Positions 13,421 to 25,249 of a stretch of DNA of 64,000 nucleotides are shown in pieces. The translations under genes and the position numbers were made by a program. Numbering within the stretch: the first letter of the stretch is position 1; each line of letters begins with the position of its first letter. The notes beneath the pieces are model-generated. The model was not told the origin of the DNA and ran no database searches. It was given only the letters and a program-made list of their open reading frames with translations. The stretch comes from Cycas panzhihuaensis (lineage: Eukaryota; Cycadophyta): assembly GCA_023213395.1 (NCBI GenBank), contig CM041465.1:221285741-221349740 (forward strand). Reading direction: 5' to 3'.

Positions 13421-15805
13421 CTCTTCTAATCTTGATAATTCTCTTACCTTATCAACTTGATTATGCATGTATTAAGCATGTTTCAAGTAGCCATGTTTAA
13501 GTTGTAAAGAGCTTGAAGCTAGCAGATGACTTGGAAATTTAATTCTTTCATCACTTAAGTTCCACCTTCTAACCAAACCAACAGTCTTAAACTTACTAGA
13601 AGATACAACAACTGAATGGAGTGATGAGAGATGGAGGACTAGGTAAAAGAGTTGGTCCAACCCTAATCTGTAAAGGAGATCCAACAGTTAACCAAGCCCA
13701 ATCTAGGACAAGGCAGATAGGGTTGACCTACATGGATGTACCATGCTTTCCTTAGGATTCATAGTCCCAATAACACCCTTTTCGAACTGCCTTTCCCTCA
13801 AGCAACCTTAATTATTGTGCATTGACCGTATAGTCAGTTGGTCCCCTAGGGATTACACCAAGTTTAAGGTTATTTTTGAGGTAAGCTTTGAACCTTTTTT
13901 CAAGCCTCTACTACTTGATTTTAAAGTTCACTTTTAGAAGATTTAAGTGGACTTTAGAATAAGTTTTACTTGGATGATGTAGATGCTTGATTTTATAAGG
14001 ATAAAGAGCTTCAAGGAGAAGTAATCAAGTACATCAAAATGATCACTTTGAGTGATTTACAAGAGCACTTTAGTATGAAAATTTATGTTATCAAATCCAA
14101 GTAAAAGAAAGTGCTTAAGTACAATGAAAATATAGGCACTTTAAAGAAGATGTTAAGTTCTTCAATAAAGAAAGCACAAAGTCTTTGTGTAAAAAAAATG
14201 TAAGTGGGTTCCTATTAATGCTTGGAGAGAAGAGAGAAGAGTCACTTGCAAGTTGAAGATGCCAAGCACCAAGTCTTGGGACTTTGAAATAGTCTCAACA
14301 ATTAACAAAATAAAGTGATTTTATTACGTAAAAGTGTTTTTGAGCCCCCTTTGTGACTAGGGGTAATAGATCACCATGTAAGGTGCCTTTAAAAAAAGTG
14401 TTAAGATAGTGATAAAAATCACTTTAACAAAATGTTAACACTTTAAAAATCACTTTCCTAAGACTTTTAACACTTGTATAATATGAAGTAAGTGTTAAAT
14501 GAGGCAAAACATGCTAAAAGATAAAAGGTTAAAATTTCATTTTTTTTATAACTTTGAGTAGTAAGAACACCACGCAGGGAGCCTTGAATGAGGACTTAGA
14601 CTAGTAAATTTAATCTCCAAAGATAAGTGACTAGCTCAGCTATAGTGATTTAATGAAATCACTAGTTATAATAAAGATTTTAAGCTTCAAAAAACTAAAA
14701 AAAGTTAATTTTTCCTTTAAAAAAATATTAAGCCAAAAGTCTAAATGACTAAAAGAAGGCTTAAAAGAAAAGGAAAAATATTATTTTTCAGAATGTAGAA
14801 CACTCTGAAAATTGGATTTAGTCTTTAATATCATATAATTAAGACTGATAGAGTCACTTGATTGAAAAAATACTAAGAAATATTGATTTTGTCTTAAAAG
14901 AAGTGATTTTTTATGTTTAAATTTAAGACTTAGTGTAACTTTGGAGTAAAAAACGCTTTATGAAATATGGAATATATTATAGAATATTCTAAATAACATG
15001 AACCAAAGTTTAGAAAGCTAAAATTTTAAAAGACTTTAAAAAAAATGTTGTAAATGGATTTTGAACAACGACAGAACGGTAACGGCCCCGTGGAGACATA
15101 GGCGGTTCGATCTCCTCGAAGGAATGATAGATCAGTCTAAAACTTTGCACATAGGGTTGCTCATGTCCTTGGAAGGTTTAGCTCTGATTTCACGAAGTTT
15201 GAAGATCTGTGGAAGGAGAATGAATGATATGAAGCAAAAATTAGGCGTACAAATGAAGGGTGTCACCACAGTAAGTACAACAATTTATATTTACTTTTAT
15301 TCTTTGTAAAACATTCGTGGGACCTATTGAAGGTGTGTTTAGCCTTTTTCAAATGAGTAGGAGACTCTAGCTAGTATGTATGAGTAGATTAAGCTCTCTT
15401 TATAGGGTCTGAGGGATGAAAAATGCCCAGAATTACTTCACAGCCTATAGAGAGTCAATGGCTCATGATAATCTCAGTTATTAAGCTTCAGAATTCTTCA
15501 TAATACTCTTGCACCTTGATCTATAAGAAGAATTAATTAAAAAATCTAGTTTTTAGTGTAAAAACACATAAAAACTTGAGTAAACTAGCTCAAAACCTTT
15601 GAAGAAGGTTTGAAAAATATTTTAGATTATAGTACAATCATCTCTGACTTTTAGAATACTCTAGAAAGGTCTTGATCTACAGTGGTGAGCTTCAACAATC
15701 CTTGGATCACCTTTGGAGAGTGAAGGTCATTAGGAAAGGGTTGTAAAACCCACTCTAAGTCTCCCTTGAAGAAGAATTCAGAACAAAGGGAACTAGTCTC
15801 TTCTA
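13421..15805 (-). other. Copia-A long 5' leader
   Basis: About 2.4 kb between the primer site and gag. Small open pieces (13472-13684 minus, 15061-15309 plus) match no family I recognise. 15061-15300 (plus frame containing DRTVTAPWRHRRFDLLE) and 13730-13870 are less AT-rich than their surroundings, which could indicate captured or older foreign sequence. The rest is AT-rich and repetitive in (AAAGTG)-like words. Confidence 0.6.
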
Positions 15806-15817
15806 GCTCTAATACTA
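15806..15817 (-). promoter_or_regulatory. Copia-A primer binding site (initiator tRNA-Met type)
   Basis: The minus strand reads TAGTATTAGAGC, two transitions away from the standard TGGTATCAGAGC, two bases inside the 5' LTR. Confidence 0.9.
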
Positions 15818-15819
15818 AA

Positions 15820-16371
15820 TGTTGAGAAGGCCAAAGGATTAGAATGCCTAAGACCTATAAAACCAAGATCATGAAGATAGTTCACTCTAGTTCTAAATAG
15901 CATAAGAGCAAAACTAAAGATAAGTAAGACTAAAATTAAGGGAGCAAAATGATACCAAAGTGTGAGGAGGAGGAATTAGTCTTACTCCAAAGAATACCAA
16001 TTAATTAGCAAATTGGTAGCATAACATTACACTTCAACTCTACATGTGAGACATGAGGAGAGGTCTTAATATATAGAGTTACTGAGGTTACCTAATACTA
16101 TTGGATGTTTGACAAGTGGCATACATCCAAGGTACATGCAATGCATGGCTTAAATGTCATGCATGAAGGATATATGTCCATTAGGCTCTCAAGTGAGCAA
16201 AGATGTATGAGGGTCCATTTGACCCTTTAGTTACAATATTATGTTACTAGGAGAAAAGTGGGTGTGCACTTTATCACTTAAGTGATTAGTCACCCCATAA
16301 ATTATAAAATAATAAATGAAAGAATAAAGTGAATAAAGTACATACTTAACATGTAAATATAAGGTTTAATA
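15820..16371 (-). repeat. Copia-A 5' LTR (right copy)
   Basis: 552 bp, TGTTGAGAAGG...GGTTTAATA in + orientation. The terminal CA has become TA by C to T. It is followed by ACCTA, the decayed partner of GCCTA before the left LTR. Confidence 0.95.
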
Positions 16372-17880
16372 ACCTATACATATATTGTTACATCTTTTAA
16401 GTGCTTCATATGGCTATTAAACCTTTCTAAATTACCTTCATTTCATTGAGAAATTTTTATACATTTTGAATAAGTAAGTATGGTTCCTTGCTTTAAAATG
16501 TATAGATGTAGCCTCCATGATTGGCTCCCCTAAGGTTCTTGTGATAAATATGACCTCACACCTACTTCATACTTCTATAAATTATATCATGAGTATTTCT
16601 ATTATTTGGAAAACATCCCTAAAGCTTCTTTTAGTTACTTAGGATTCCACTAGATTCATGATTATTATATTGCATATCATATGACTTCTCATGTGGCCTA
16701 CATGTTCACACACATCTCTCACACTTTTACTCTACTTTAATAATCTCTTCCATGACCTCTACATGATTTTCTATATCTTGAAATTATTTCAACAACCTTC
16801 ATGAACACTCCATACTTTATCAACATTCTATTAATGTTGCTTACATCATTCTCGATTTACACTAATGGTCCATTCCTTCAAATTAGCCTCTCACAGTGCT
16901 CTAATATAAAATTATTTTCTCATTGACTCTTTAATAACTCCATCATTTGGATTACATCGTACCACTCCTCATACTTCCCATGAATGCTCCATGACTTTAG
17001 ATATTGGTTATGCTACTTTAGATTGTACTTTGTTAACAATAAATTAGTTTTGTACTCTATAATTACTTGCTTATACCAGCTTACTTGATGATGCTTATGT
17101 GGTTCTCACTAACTTTGGAATCCATTACCAATATAGAACCATATTTAAATAGTTCACAAAATGATCATGGCCTTCTATGAGTTTCTCATAGGCTCTACAC
17201 AAATTGTGTCATTATTCCTAAACTTCCACTAACTTTAAATTACCTTTAGATGTTTTACCAAAAATGGTAGACAAATAGTACATGACTCTTCAATGCCTCC
17301 ACCATGGACCACACTACTTCGAATTTGTTTTGATGCCATGCATTATTCTGAATGCTTCACAATTTTGTGTATAGCTCACAATTTATGCCAATGAAACCAT
17401 TGCTTCATTATTAGGTATACAAGCTACTTATTAGATCTAGATTCGTGCCACACATCTTCAAATTTTTAAAATCATTCATGCAAACTTTAGAATATATAGT
17501 CATATATTTCTCAATGCATTCTCATGCTTGTGCTACTTTTAATATTCCACAATGTCATGGCTACTTATGCTTTGGATTATTGCTCCATAATAATACTCTA
17601 ACTTTGAACAACATATGAATAACTCTCAAATTTATCATGCAAGTTTAGTATTCACTTTACATACACATTTCTTGTGCGCTTCTCATGACTTTATCATTGA
17701 TTCTTCAATGCTTCCTCTAAGCATCATTGTATCTAGAATCATGCTTCTACTTGCTTTAGATTGCTTCACCAATATACCATCCTATTCAAATAGCTGACAC
17801 CTCTCACCAATGCCCCATTATCTCTAAACTCTTCAAACAAATTGATTTAATATAGTCAAAAGACCTATAATAATCATGCT
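16372..17880. repeat. Quasi-repetitive AT-rich DNA
   Basis: No coding frame was found. Words such as CTTTAGATTG, CATGACTTTA, ATGCTTC/ATGCTCC, ACCAATATA and CTCACTAACTTTGGA return at irregular spacing (roughly 80-100 bp by eye), as in a very diverged tandem array. The same vocabulary occurs left of Copia-A at 8400-8755. I could not fix a unit, so the call is tentative. Confidence 0.35.
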
Positions 17881-17885
17881 ACTTG

Positions 17886-17912
17886 GGTTGTGACCTTTTA
17901 AAGGTCACAACC
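17886..17912. repeat. Near-perfect 27-bp palindrome
   Basis: Arms GGTTGTGACCTTT and AAAGGTCACAACC (13 bp, perfect) flank a single T. It lies in otherwise low-complexity DNA. It could be two abutted inverted-repeat termini of a decayed DNA transposon, or chance. No mobile-element body is visible on either side. Confidence 0.85.
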
Positions 17913-19874
17913 TTCTTAAATAATATTATTTTTTCAAAATTTAGATGTTTGTTTATTTTGTGAATAATCATAGCTTTACAAGATGCCTCCTTCAATTTTG
18001 AATAACTGAAAAATAAAACAAAATTGATCAATCTTAATTTGGTGTATATTATGCCACATCTTAAGTGTTATTCCACCATGGTCCATGGTGTATTTCCATG
18101 AGTGTTGGCAATGATAAATATCTCATCTTCAACCTCACTATGCATAAAAAGTTCTTTTGCTAATTATTTTTGAATTACCATTTATATAACCTCTTTGCAA
18201 TGAAATCTCTAACTCCAAATTACCTTATCTAGAGCCTTATCATAAGGGATTGAGAACCAACTTTGCACCATGATACTTTTACTAGATCATTAGATTGATC
18301 TAGTTCCATTTTCCACTTGAAATCCTAAGAAACCGCCCTATCCTCAAAATATTTATTAATGTCTCTAGTGGTATTCTTACTTATATAATTGGATGTTTAC
18401 CTATACCAAAAGTAGGAACATTGGCACCATTGTCTGTAGTTATAATAGCGACAATTATTGATGACCTTTATGATGATTCTAAAATAAGATAAATAGGATC
18501 CCTTTTTCTTATGGATGATTTAGGAATTGTTGTTCAGCTAGTTATTTCCCCAAATCTTACATCATCTTTGGCAATTTCTAGATTTGATTATTTGCTTATA
18601 GTTATTGACTAGTTTGCATATTTAATTAGAGGCCATGGCTCAGATTCTATTGTCATCTATTTAGATACCACCTTGTTTGTACTTTCATCTGGCCTTATTA
18701 CTATGATAGCTTGATGTAAGCCTATAGTCTTTGAAGATTCTTCTATGGTCTTTACCATCCCAATAATGGATGACATATTTACACTAATCTAAATAGTTGT
18801 TAGAGTTAGCATAGTCTGAGAATTTATCATGCCTACTAAATACATCACTACCTCTCAATAATGTCACCTATGACATTTAAATACCCCAAAAAAAAAACTT
18901 TCAGCTCTCACCAGCTTGCAATAGTCAAGATATGACCTGCAATCTTCTTAAAGACATTATACAACACTTCAACCTAAAAAAATAAAGAATCAAACAATTT
19001 GATTTTAATGAGAGTATTAGCCATATCTACTCCAAATGCTTTGTTGTCAACATTGGAGAGTCATGGGCATATATAGAGAGTACATCGCTATCAAATACTC
19101 TCAACATTATATTTTCTCATAGAAAACTTAGTATAGAATCTTCTTATAAATTTAGAGTAGACTACGATGAGCTAATTTTGGTAGGAAGTGTGCAATTTTT
19201 ATACCCAACTACTTCCATGAACCTTAAAATAAATAATGGTACTAATTCGAGATGCCCAATGTTGTTTATCATAGTTTAAGAGCCACCAATTTCTTTCAGT
19301 GATTCCCAATATTGAGTAGACACTACCATATGAGAAAACATTAGCCCTTATGCTCCAAATACTTTCATTGGAGCCTAATGTGTATTAAAGATGCTTAATC
19401 ACTTTTGGAGATGCCTACATATGTGTACACTATTATATCACATAAAAACTAGACCCAAAATCCTTTAGTAATTGTTTTATCTCTCAAAACAAGCATAATT
19501 AGAACCCAACCAATCATTTATATCTCATATAAAGTTTAAGTATTATTCACACCTTATAATAGTCACTACTCCATTGTTGCCTCTCTCATAATATTGTTGT
19601 TGTCTTTATACAAGTGCAATATTTCTAACAACTATTTTTATTATTTCAAATGAGCATAATCATGTTTAAAATTATCCACACATGCCTATCCTTTACCCAA
19701 CATTTTAGAGACAAAGCCAAACTCTTTTGAAGTCTTGAACATCCTCTTATAATATCCAACAATAAGTAGAGGTCATCAATAATTGAAAAGCATGCCTTAA
19801 AAGGGTCAATTTCCTCTATATTTATGACCATACATAAACACTTTATTTTCTTAGAATTAAAAGATAATTGATAT
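17913..19874. other. Unassigned DNA with two degraded frames
   Basis: A minus-strand frame from 19831 down to about 18990 is open for 61 codons (start MVINIEEIDPFKACFSIIDD) and continues with scattered stops through a stretch containing GITERNWWLLNYDKQHWASR. A + strand frame at about 18405-18880 has few stops. Neither matches a family I know. They may be an unrecognised decayed gene or chance in AT-rich DNA. No LTR or LINE motif was seen. Confidence 0.35.
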
Positions 19875-20189
19875 TATTAGAAATAAATTTCTAAGATAGA
19901 TCCAAGACCTTAAGACTATGAAACATAAACCATACAAGTAAATAAATAAAGAAAGAAATACATAATATAATGTACTTGTGTGAAATGATTACTTCCAAAT
20001 TATATTATGATAAAACAACATATATTTATACTACACATCACCATATGGCTATCCAATCATAATCTAAGAGCCATTTGGTCATCCAATGATCTATTACATA
20101 AAGAAATGTGTACACTATGACCCCTTAATGCATATCAATAGGGTAATTATAATAATTTAATATTAACATAGGTTTAACATTACCCAACA
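19875..20189 (-). repeat. Element H 3' LTR (left)
   Basis: Ends ...TTACCCAACA just before a TACCCCTTTT purine-tract complement. It aligns with 28229-28500 over about 240 bp before the two diverge. Confidence 0.7.
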
Positions 20190-21122
20190 TACCCCTTTTA
20201 ATGTTTAACCATGTTACATTATTGTTTTAAATGTGATACAGACCCATATAAAATCAAAACATCTATTAAAGAATATAAGTAACTAGTTGTTATACATGGC
20301 AACCCTCTAAAATGGTCTTCATATATATGGTTCACTAATATTTGCCTACTAAGTGGCCTTTTCCTATTCCTATTTTGCCTATTTATGGATCTGCTAACTA
20401 AGGTTGTACCTCTAGGATAAAAATTAAACTAAGAACCCCAAGCCCTAACCACTACACCATGGAACAAACTTATAAAAATGGTTATCTGAGTAGAAAGATG
20501 TGATAAAACACCTCTTTTTTCAAGCACATGTTCTAATTTAATGTCTTGTCAAACTAAAGTTAAAAAATTAAACCATTAAAATTACCATAAAAAATCTTGA
20601 AAGCATATCATATGACTACTCATTAGAAATCCCTATGAGTTATCTTCATAAGGTAATTGATAACACTTAATTATGAAATTGTGCAAGGGAGATATAGTCA
20701 TTTCATTAAATAAAAAAATAAAAATAAGTAATAACTAACATTATAACCCCTTTCAAATTAGCTCTCGATCTCTAATACAACCTCCTCTATATGATTAGCA
20801 AACTTTATACATTATTAAAAATAATTTGATATCACTTAATAATGTTTTATAACTTTAGGATATTAAATTTAATCACATTAAAAATCATTCAATCGAAGTC
20901 AATGGGCCACATAAAACCACAACTTTGACCATATTTTTTGAGTGATCTACATGCCCAATAAAAAATCTGAGACCATAGTAGTCATCTACATACTCTTACA
21001 ATCTCATAAATGTAAAAAATTATAGATTTAATGCTCTAAACATTGAGAAATTTTTCCCTAAAAAAAGAGTGATACCTAATCTTATATAACCATTTTTATC
21101 CATGAATTCATTGCCCACTTTA
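20190..21122. other. Element H interior, left part
   Basis: No gag or pol motif on either strand. AT-rich, with short open stretches only. Confidence 0.5.
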
Positions 21123-21127
21123 GATTT

Positions 21128-21785
21128 TTATGCAAGAGTATCTAGGACTTTATCATAACTCCATATATTTTTTACTATTTTAGTTATCTTACTCTAAATT
21201 TTAGGGCATGTTGATTGAAGCCTAATTTTTGACTTGGTGGTCTGAATTTAGTCCTTCTAATGCAAAATCAAAGGTCTATCTGAGAAGAATAGGAAAAATT
21301 AGCCTAGGGTGGGACTAAAGGCCTATTATAGGCCTAGAGTTTGCCTATTAAAAAATACTCTAAAAATACCTAAAAATAAAGATTTATTTTATATGTCTAA
21401 AAATAGTAGTTAATTTTATATTAGTTTTTACTTTTATGTAATGACCCTTAATGGTCTAGCTTTTCTTAGTAGGAATTAACTTAAAAATATGGAATTACAT
21501 AGTATTTTATATGATTGAGGAGTTTTTAGGTTTAGGGTTAGAAATTTTTAGACTTCCTGCTTTTACTTATATAAATATAATTTTAGACTGTCTTTAAGTA
21601 TATTTGAATGGAATGGAATGGAATTCGAAGTCAAATGGCTCTCTCTATTCTTTGGACTTTTTCTTTGGGATGGAATTCAAAGTAAAATAACTCTCTCTAT
21701 TCTTTGGGCTTTTTCTTTAGGTCTTTCTTATTTCTAAGTTGGTACACATGAGATAGAATCTTTTCCTTATAGGTTGCCCTCATCA
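21128..21785 (+). repeat. Gypsy 5' LTR with internal 52-bp duplication
   Basis: 658 bp against 606 bp for the 3' copy. The difference equals one extra copy of a 52-bp unit (21619-21670 and 21671-21722, each with TGGAATTC...CTCTCTCTATTCTTTGG). The first base pair TG reads TT here. Confidence 0.92.
21619..21723 (+). repeat. 52-bp tandem duplication in the gypsy 5' LTR
   Basis: Two adjacent copies with a few differences. The 3' LTR has one copy near 27130-27180. The copies differ from each other, so the duplication is old, but it arose after or during the insertion that otherwise makes LTRs identical. Confidence 0.9.
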
Positions 21786-21787
21786 TC

Positions 21788-21799
21788 TGGTATCAGAGC
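21788..21799 (+). promoter_or_regulatory. Gypsy primer binding site
   Basis: TGGTATCAGAGC, the exact initiator tRNA-Met complement, two bases after the 5' LTR. Confidence 0.95.
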
Positions 21800-22023
21800 A
21801 TGGCTTAACTCTAGGGTTAAAGAAATAAACTACAAAAATTTGATGTATTACAATAGATAGTTGTTGAAGAGATTATATAGGTTACAAAGTATTCCTATTG
21901 AAAGGGTAAGGAAGTACTCGTTGAGGATTAAGGGCCTTGCAAAAAGATTACAAAAGAAGCTTTAGGACCCAAAGTGGTTAGATAAAGAGAATAGCATTCA
22001 AAAATGGCATAAAGAGGAGGAAG

Positions 22024-23100
22024 AATAAACTATGTTGAAATGAATAGAAACTTGTAGATGTTATGGAGGAGAATGGAACAACTTGCTACTGTAATATTAA
22101 GACAAAGACACAGAGGAAATACTAATGAAAAAGAAGCATTAAGTGATGATAGTAAAAGATTTGAAGAGGATGAGCTATAAGAAACATAGACGATGGAAGA
22201 AATATTCTTAAAAGTACTTGAAGATAAGAATGATGTAATCAAGATTGATATTCCAAATTACCAGGGGAGTTTAAAACTAGAGGAGTTAGTATATTGCCTA
22301 AATGGCATAGAGAAGTTTTTTGAATGGAAGAGAATAACTGAAGAAAAGAAGATAAAGTTTACATGCATAAAGTTAAAGGGACATGCAACTATTTGGTGGG
22401 ATCACTTGGAGAATAAGAGGGTAAAGAAAGGCAAAGAAAATATCAAAACACAGACCAAAATGGTCAAGAAGTTGAAAGAGAAGTTTCTACTAATTGACTA
22501 TTCTCAAACTCTCTTCAGAAAGTTCCATGGCTTAAAGTAGAAAGAAATGATAGTACAAGACTGCACAAATGAGTTTTATAAACTTTCCATTCATGTGGAA
22601 TATGACGAGACAGATGAACAAGTTACTGTAAGGTATATAAATAGTTTAAAGTTTTCAATTTAAGATAAACTTAACATGTATAGAGTTAAAAGCATAGAAG
22701 ATGCATATTAATTAGCATTAAAGATAGAAGAGAATCAAAATAGACATACTACTCGAAGGTCCTTTGTGATGAGAAGAGGTTCATTACCTTTGCACATAGG
22801 TAGAGGAGGAATCTGTATGTAAGAGGAGAATCATCCAATAGGATGGAAAGACAAGAACTCGAGAGGCAAGTCAAAATGCAAGGAGGGCGAGAAGCTTGGA
22901 ACCAACTCAAGGGAAGAGGATTTCCAGGAGCCTAACAAGGTAGAGGTTTTAGTAGTGGAAGAGGATGGAGGATATCTTTTATTTATTTTATATGTGGGGT
23001 AGAAAGACATAGGACATTTGAATGTTCTCGTCACCATGAGGAATAATCTAAAAGGAAAGAAGACCATCCAAGGATAAACTTTGTCCAACATGAAGATGAT
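22024..23100 (+). pseudogene. Gypsy gag
   Basis: A 115-codon open piece (22193-22540) contains LEELVYCLNGIEKFFEWK and GHATIWWDHL, the Retrotrans_gag capsid pattern (W/L..ME..F, then GxAxxWW). Further on, after several stops, a Gly/Arg-rich stretch (22745-22960) and a knuckle-like ICGVERHRTFEC near 22985-23030 mark the nucleocapsid. The upstream start is unclear because a stop occurs at 22024-22060. Gag forms the particle. Confidence 0.85.
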
Positions 23101-23189
23101 AATAAGGTAGTCATAGTAAATGAAGATGAGAGATTAATATTTTCAAGAAACTTGATATCACCTAGATGAAAAACTATACAAGATAAAGG

Positions 23190-23580
23190 AAAGGCAAAGA
23201 TGGATGATGATTCATGGTTATGAAACAATATTTTTAGGACAAGATGTATTGTAAAAGGAAAGGTATACAAAGTTATAATTGATGGTGGTAGTTATGAGAA
23301 TATGTTCTCTAATGAAATGGTAGAAAAGTTAAGATTAAGTTATTAAGCACATCTACATCCATACTATATTTCTTAGTTCAAAAAAGAAATGAGGTGATTA
23401 TTGACAAAACATGCTTAGTTAAATTTATCATTGGGAAATCATATCAGGATGAGATATGGTATGACATGATCCCAATGGATGCATGCCATTTATTATTGGG
23501 GAGACCATGGCAATATGATAAGAATGTCTTTTATGATGGTAAGAATAATACCTATACATTCTAGAAAAATGATGTCAAGG
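23190..23580 (+). pseudogene. Gypsy protease remnant
   Basis: VYKVIIDGGSYENMFS at about 23260-23310 aligns with the gypsy protease active-site region (I(I/V)DGGS..N), followed by WYDMIPMDACHLLLGRPWQY at 23455-23520, the conserved end of the domain. Stops occur between. The protease would cut the Gag-Pol polyprotein. Confidence 0.82.
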
Positions 23581-23879
23581 TGAAGTTATTACTACTTAAG
23601 GGAGAAGGACATGTAGAAAGCATCTTGGCTACTAAAGAATTTATGAAATATGCGCGAAAGGCTAGCACTTATTATGCCTTAATGGTAAGATAAATAGAGG
23701 AAGATAGAACAAAGGTACTAAGTGAGGTAGTGGGGTTACTAGAGGAGTATAGTGACATTATGCTAGATGAGTTACCTGATGGATTACCACCAATGAGAGA
23801 CATTCAAGACCAAATTAACCTAATCCTAGGGTTAAGCTTACCAAACTAGGTAGCCTATTGATTAAACACAATGGAGAAT

Positions 23880-24560
23880 GAGGAGTTAAATTGGTAAGTC
23901 AACAAATTGGTAAAGAAGGGAATGGTTAGAGAAATCTTGAGTCCTTGTGTAGTTCCAACATTGATGACTCCAAAGAAGGATGGCTCATGGAAAATGTGTA
24001 TTAATTCTAGAGCAATCAACAAGATAACGATTAAATATTAGTTCATTACACCTCATATGGATGATATGATAGATGTATTAACATGTGCTTCCTACTTTAC
24101 AAACATTGAACTCAAGAGTAGGTATTATCATATTCAAATTCATGAAGGGGCAAGTGAAAGACAGTCTTAAGTAGAGGGATAGATTGTATGAATGACTACT
24201 TATACCATTCAGAATGTCAAATGGCCTAAGCATGTTCATGAGGTTGATGAACACTATGTTACAACCATTTATTAGTAAGTTTGTAGTTGTGTATTTTGAT
24301 AACAATCTTATTTTAATAAGATTAAGGAGGAGCACTTAATGTACTTGAGGATGGTGCTTGAAGTGCTAAGGAAAGAGAAATTATATATAAATATAAAGAA
24401 GTATAAGTTTATGCAAGGGAGTCTAGTATTTCAAGGCTTTATGATTTCATAAGAAGGATTGCAAATAGATGAGGAGAAGATCAGGGTAATTATTAACTAG
24501 CCAACACCTAAGATTATGATAGAGCTAAGAAGTTTTTATGGTTTATCTCAGTTTTACAGA
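23880..24560 (+). pseudogene. Gypsy reverse transcriptase remnant
   Basis: RVT_1 motifs appear in order: [30 protein letters not shown], and SYFTNIELKSRYYHIQIHEG. The catalytic box near 24285-24305 reads VVYFDN, where YxDD is expected, so the second Asp is Asn (GAT to AAT or AAC). A frame change and several stops are present. It cannot polymerise. Confidence 0.87.
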
Positions 24561-25110
24561 AAGTTTATTAGAAACTTTAGTGGAATTATTGTACCTTTAA
24601 CAAACTGTATGAAGGGTAAGGAGTTGATATAGACTAGGGAATCATAAAATAGCTTCCAATTCTTAAAGAAAAAGGTAGTTGAGGCACTAGTCCTTACACT
24701 ATCAAACTTTGAAAAAGTATTTAAGGTCGATTATAATGCTTTACATATTACAATTGGAGTAGTTCTTAGTTAAGAAGAAAGACCTATAGCATTTTATAGT
24801 AAGATCTTCAATGAGTTAAGAAGAAGGTATTCAACCTATGACTTAGAATTTTATGCAATTGTCCAAGCTTTAAGGCATTGGAGGAATTACCTCATACCTA
24901 AGAAATTTGTCATGTTTACTTATCACCAAGCTTTGAGGTATGTAAATACCTAAAGGAAATTAAATACTAGATATGTCAAGTGGGTATCTTATCTCCAAAG
25001 CTTTACAATTATTTTGAAGCATAAATCAGATGAATAGAATTGTGTTGTTGATGCATTGAGTAGGCAAGTGGCATTATTGACCACCATGGTAAATTAGGTG
25101 ATAGGATTTA
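24560..25110 (+). pseudogene. Gypsy RNase H remnant
   Basis: RPIAFYSKIFNELRRRYSTY-like text at 24782-24840, then ELEFYAIVQALRHWRNYL near 24845-24890, and the C-terminal DALSRQ near 25048-25065 are the standard gypsy RNase H landmarks. In-frame TAG/TAA codons interrupt it. Confidence 0.85.
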
Positions 25111-25249
25111 AAGTTATTAAGGATTCGTATGACTCAGACCCTAACTTTAGAACAATTTCTAAGCACTCTAAGAATCCTCTAATTGAGGGAGGTGATTCTT
25201 CCTATGATGATTACTTTATATAGGATGGCTACTTATTTAAGAAAAGATA

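Larger units (their letters stand above)
8756..16371 (-). mobile_element. Copia-A: complete but decayed minus-strand copia element
   Basis: A 7616-bp element with two LTRs of exactly 552 bp (8756-9307 and 15820-16371), a primer binding site inside the right LTR, a polypurine tract inside the left LTR, and 5-bp flanks GCCTA / ACCTA that match at four of five bases. The LTRs differ at about 52 of 552 positions by eye (about 9%) with no indels, mostly transitions. Gag, protease, integrase, RT and RNase H are all recognisable on the minus strand but carry stops. The gag-pol region starts about 2.4 kb from the primer site, a long leader. Confidence 0.95.
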
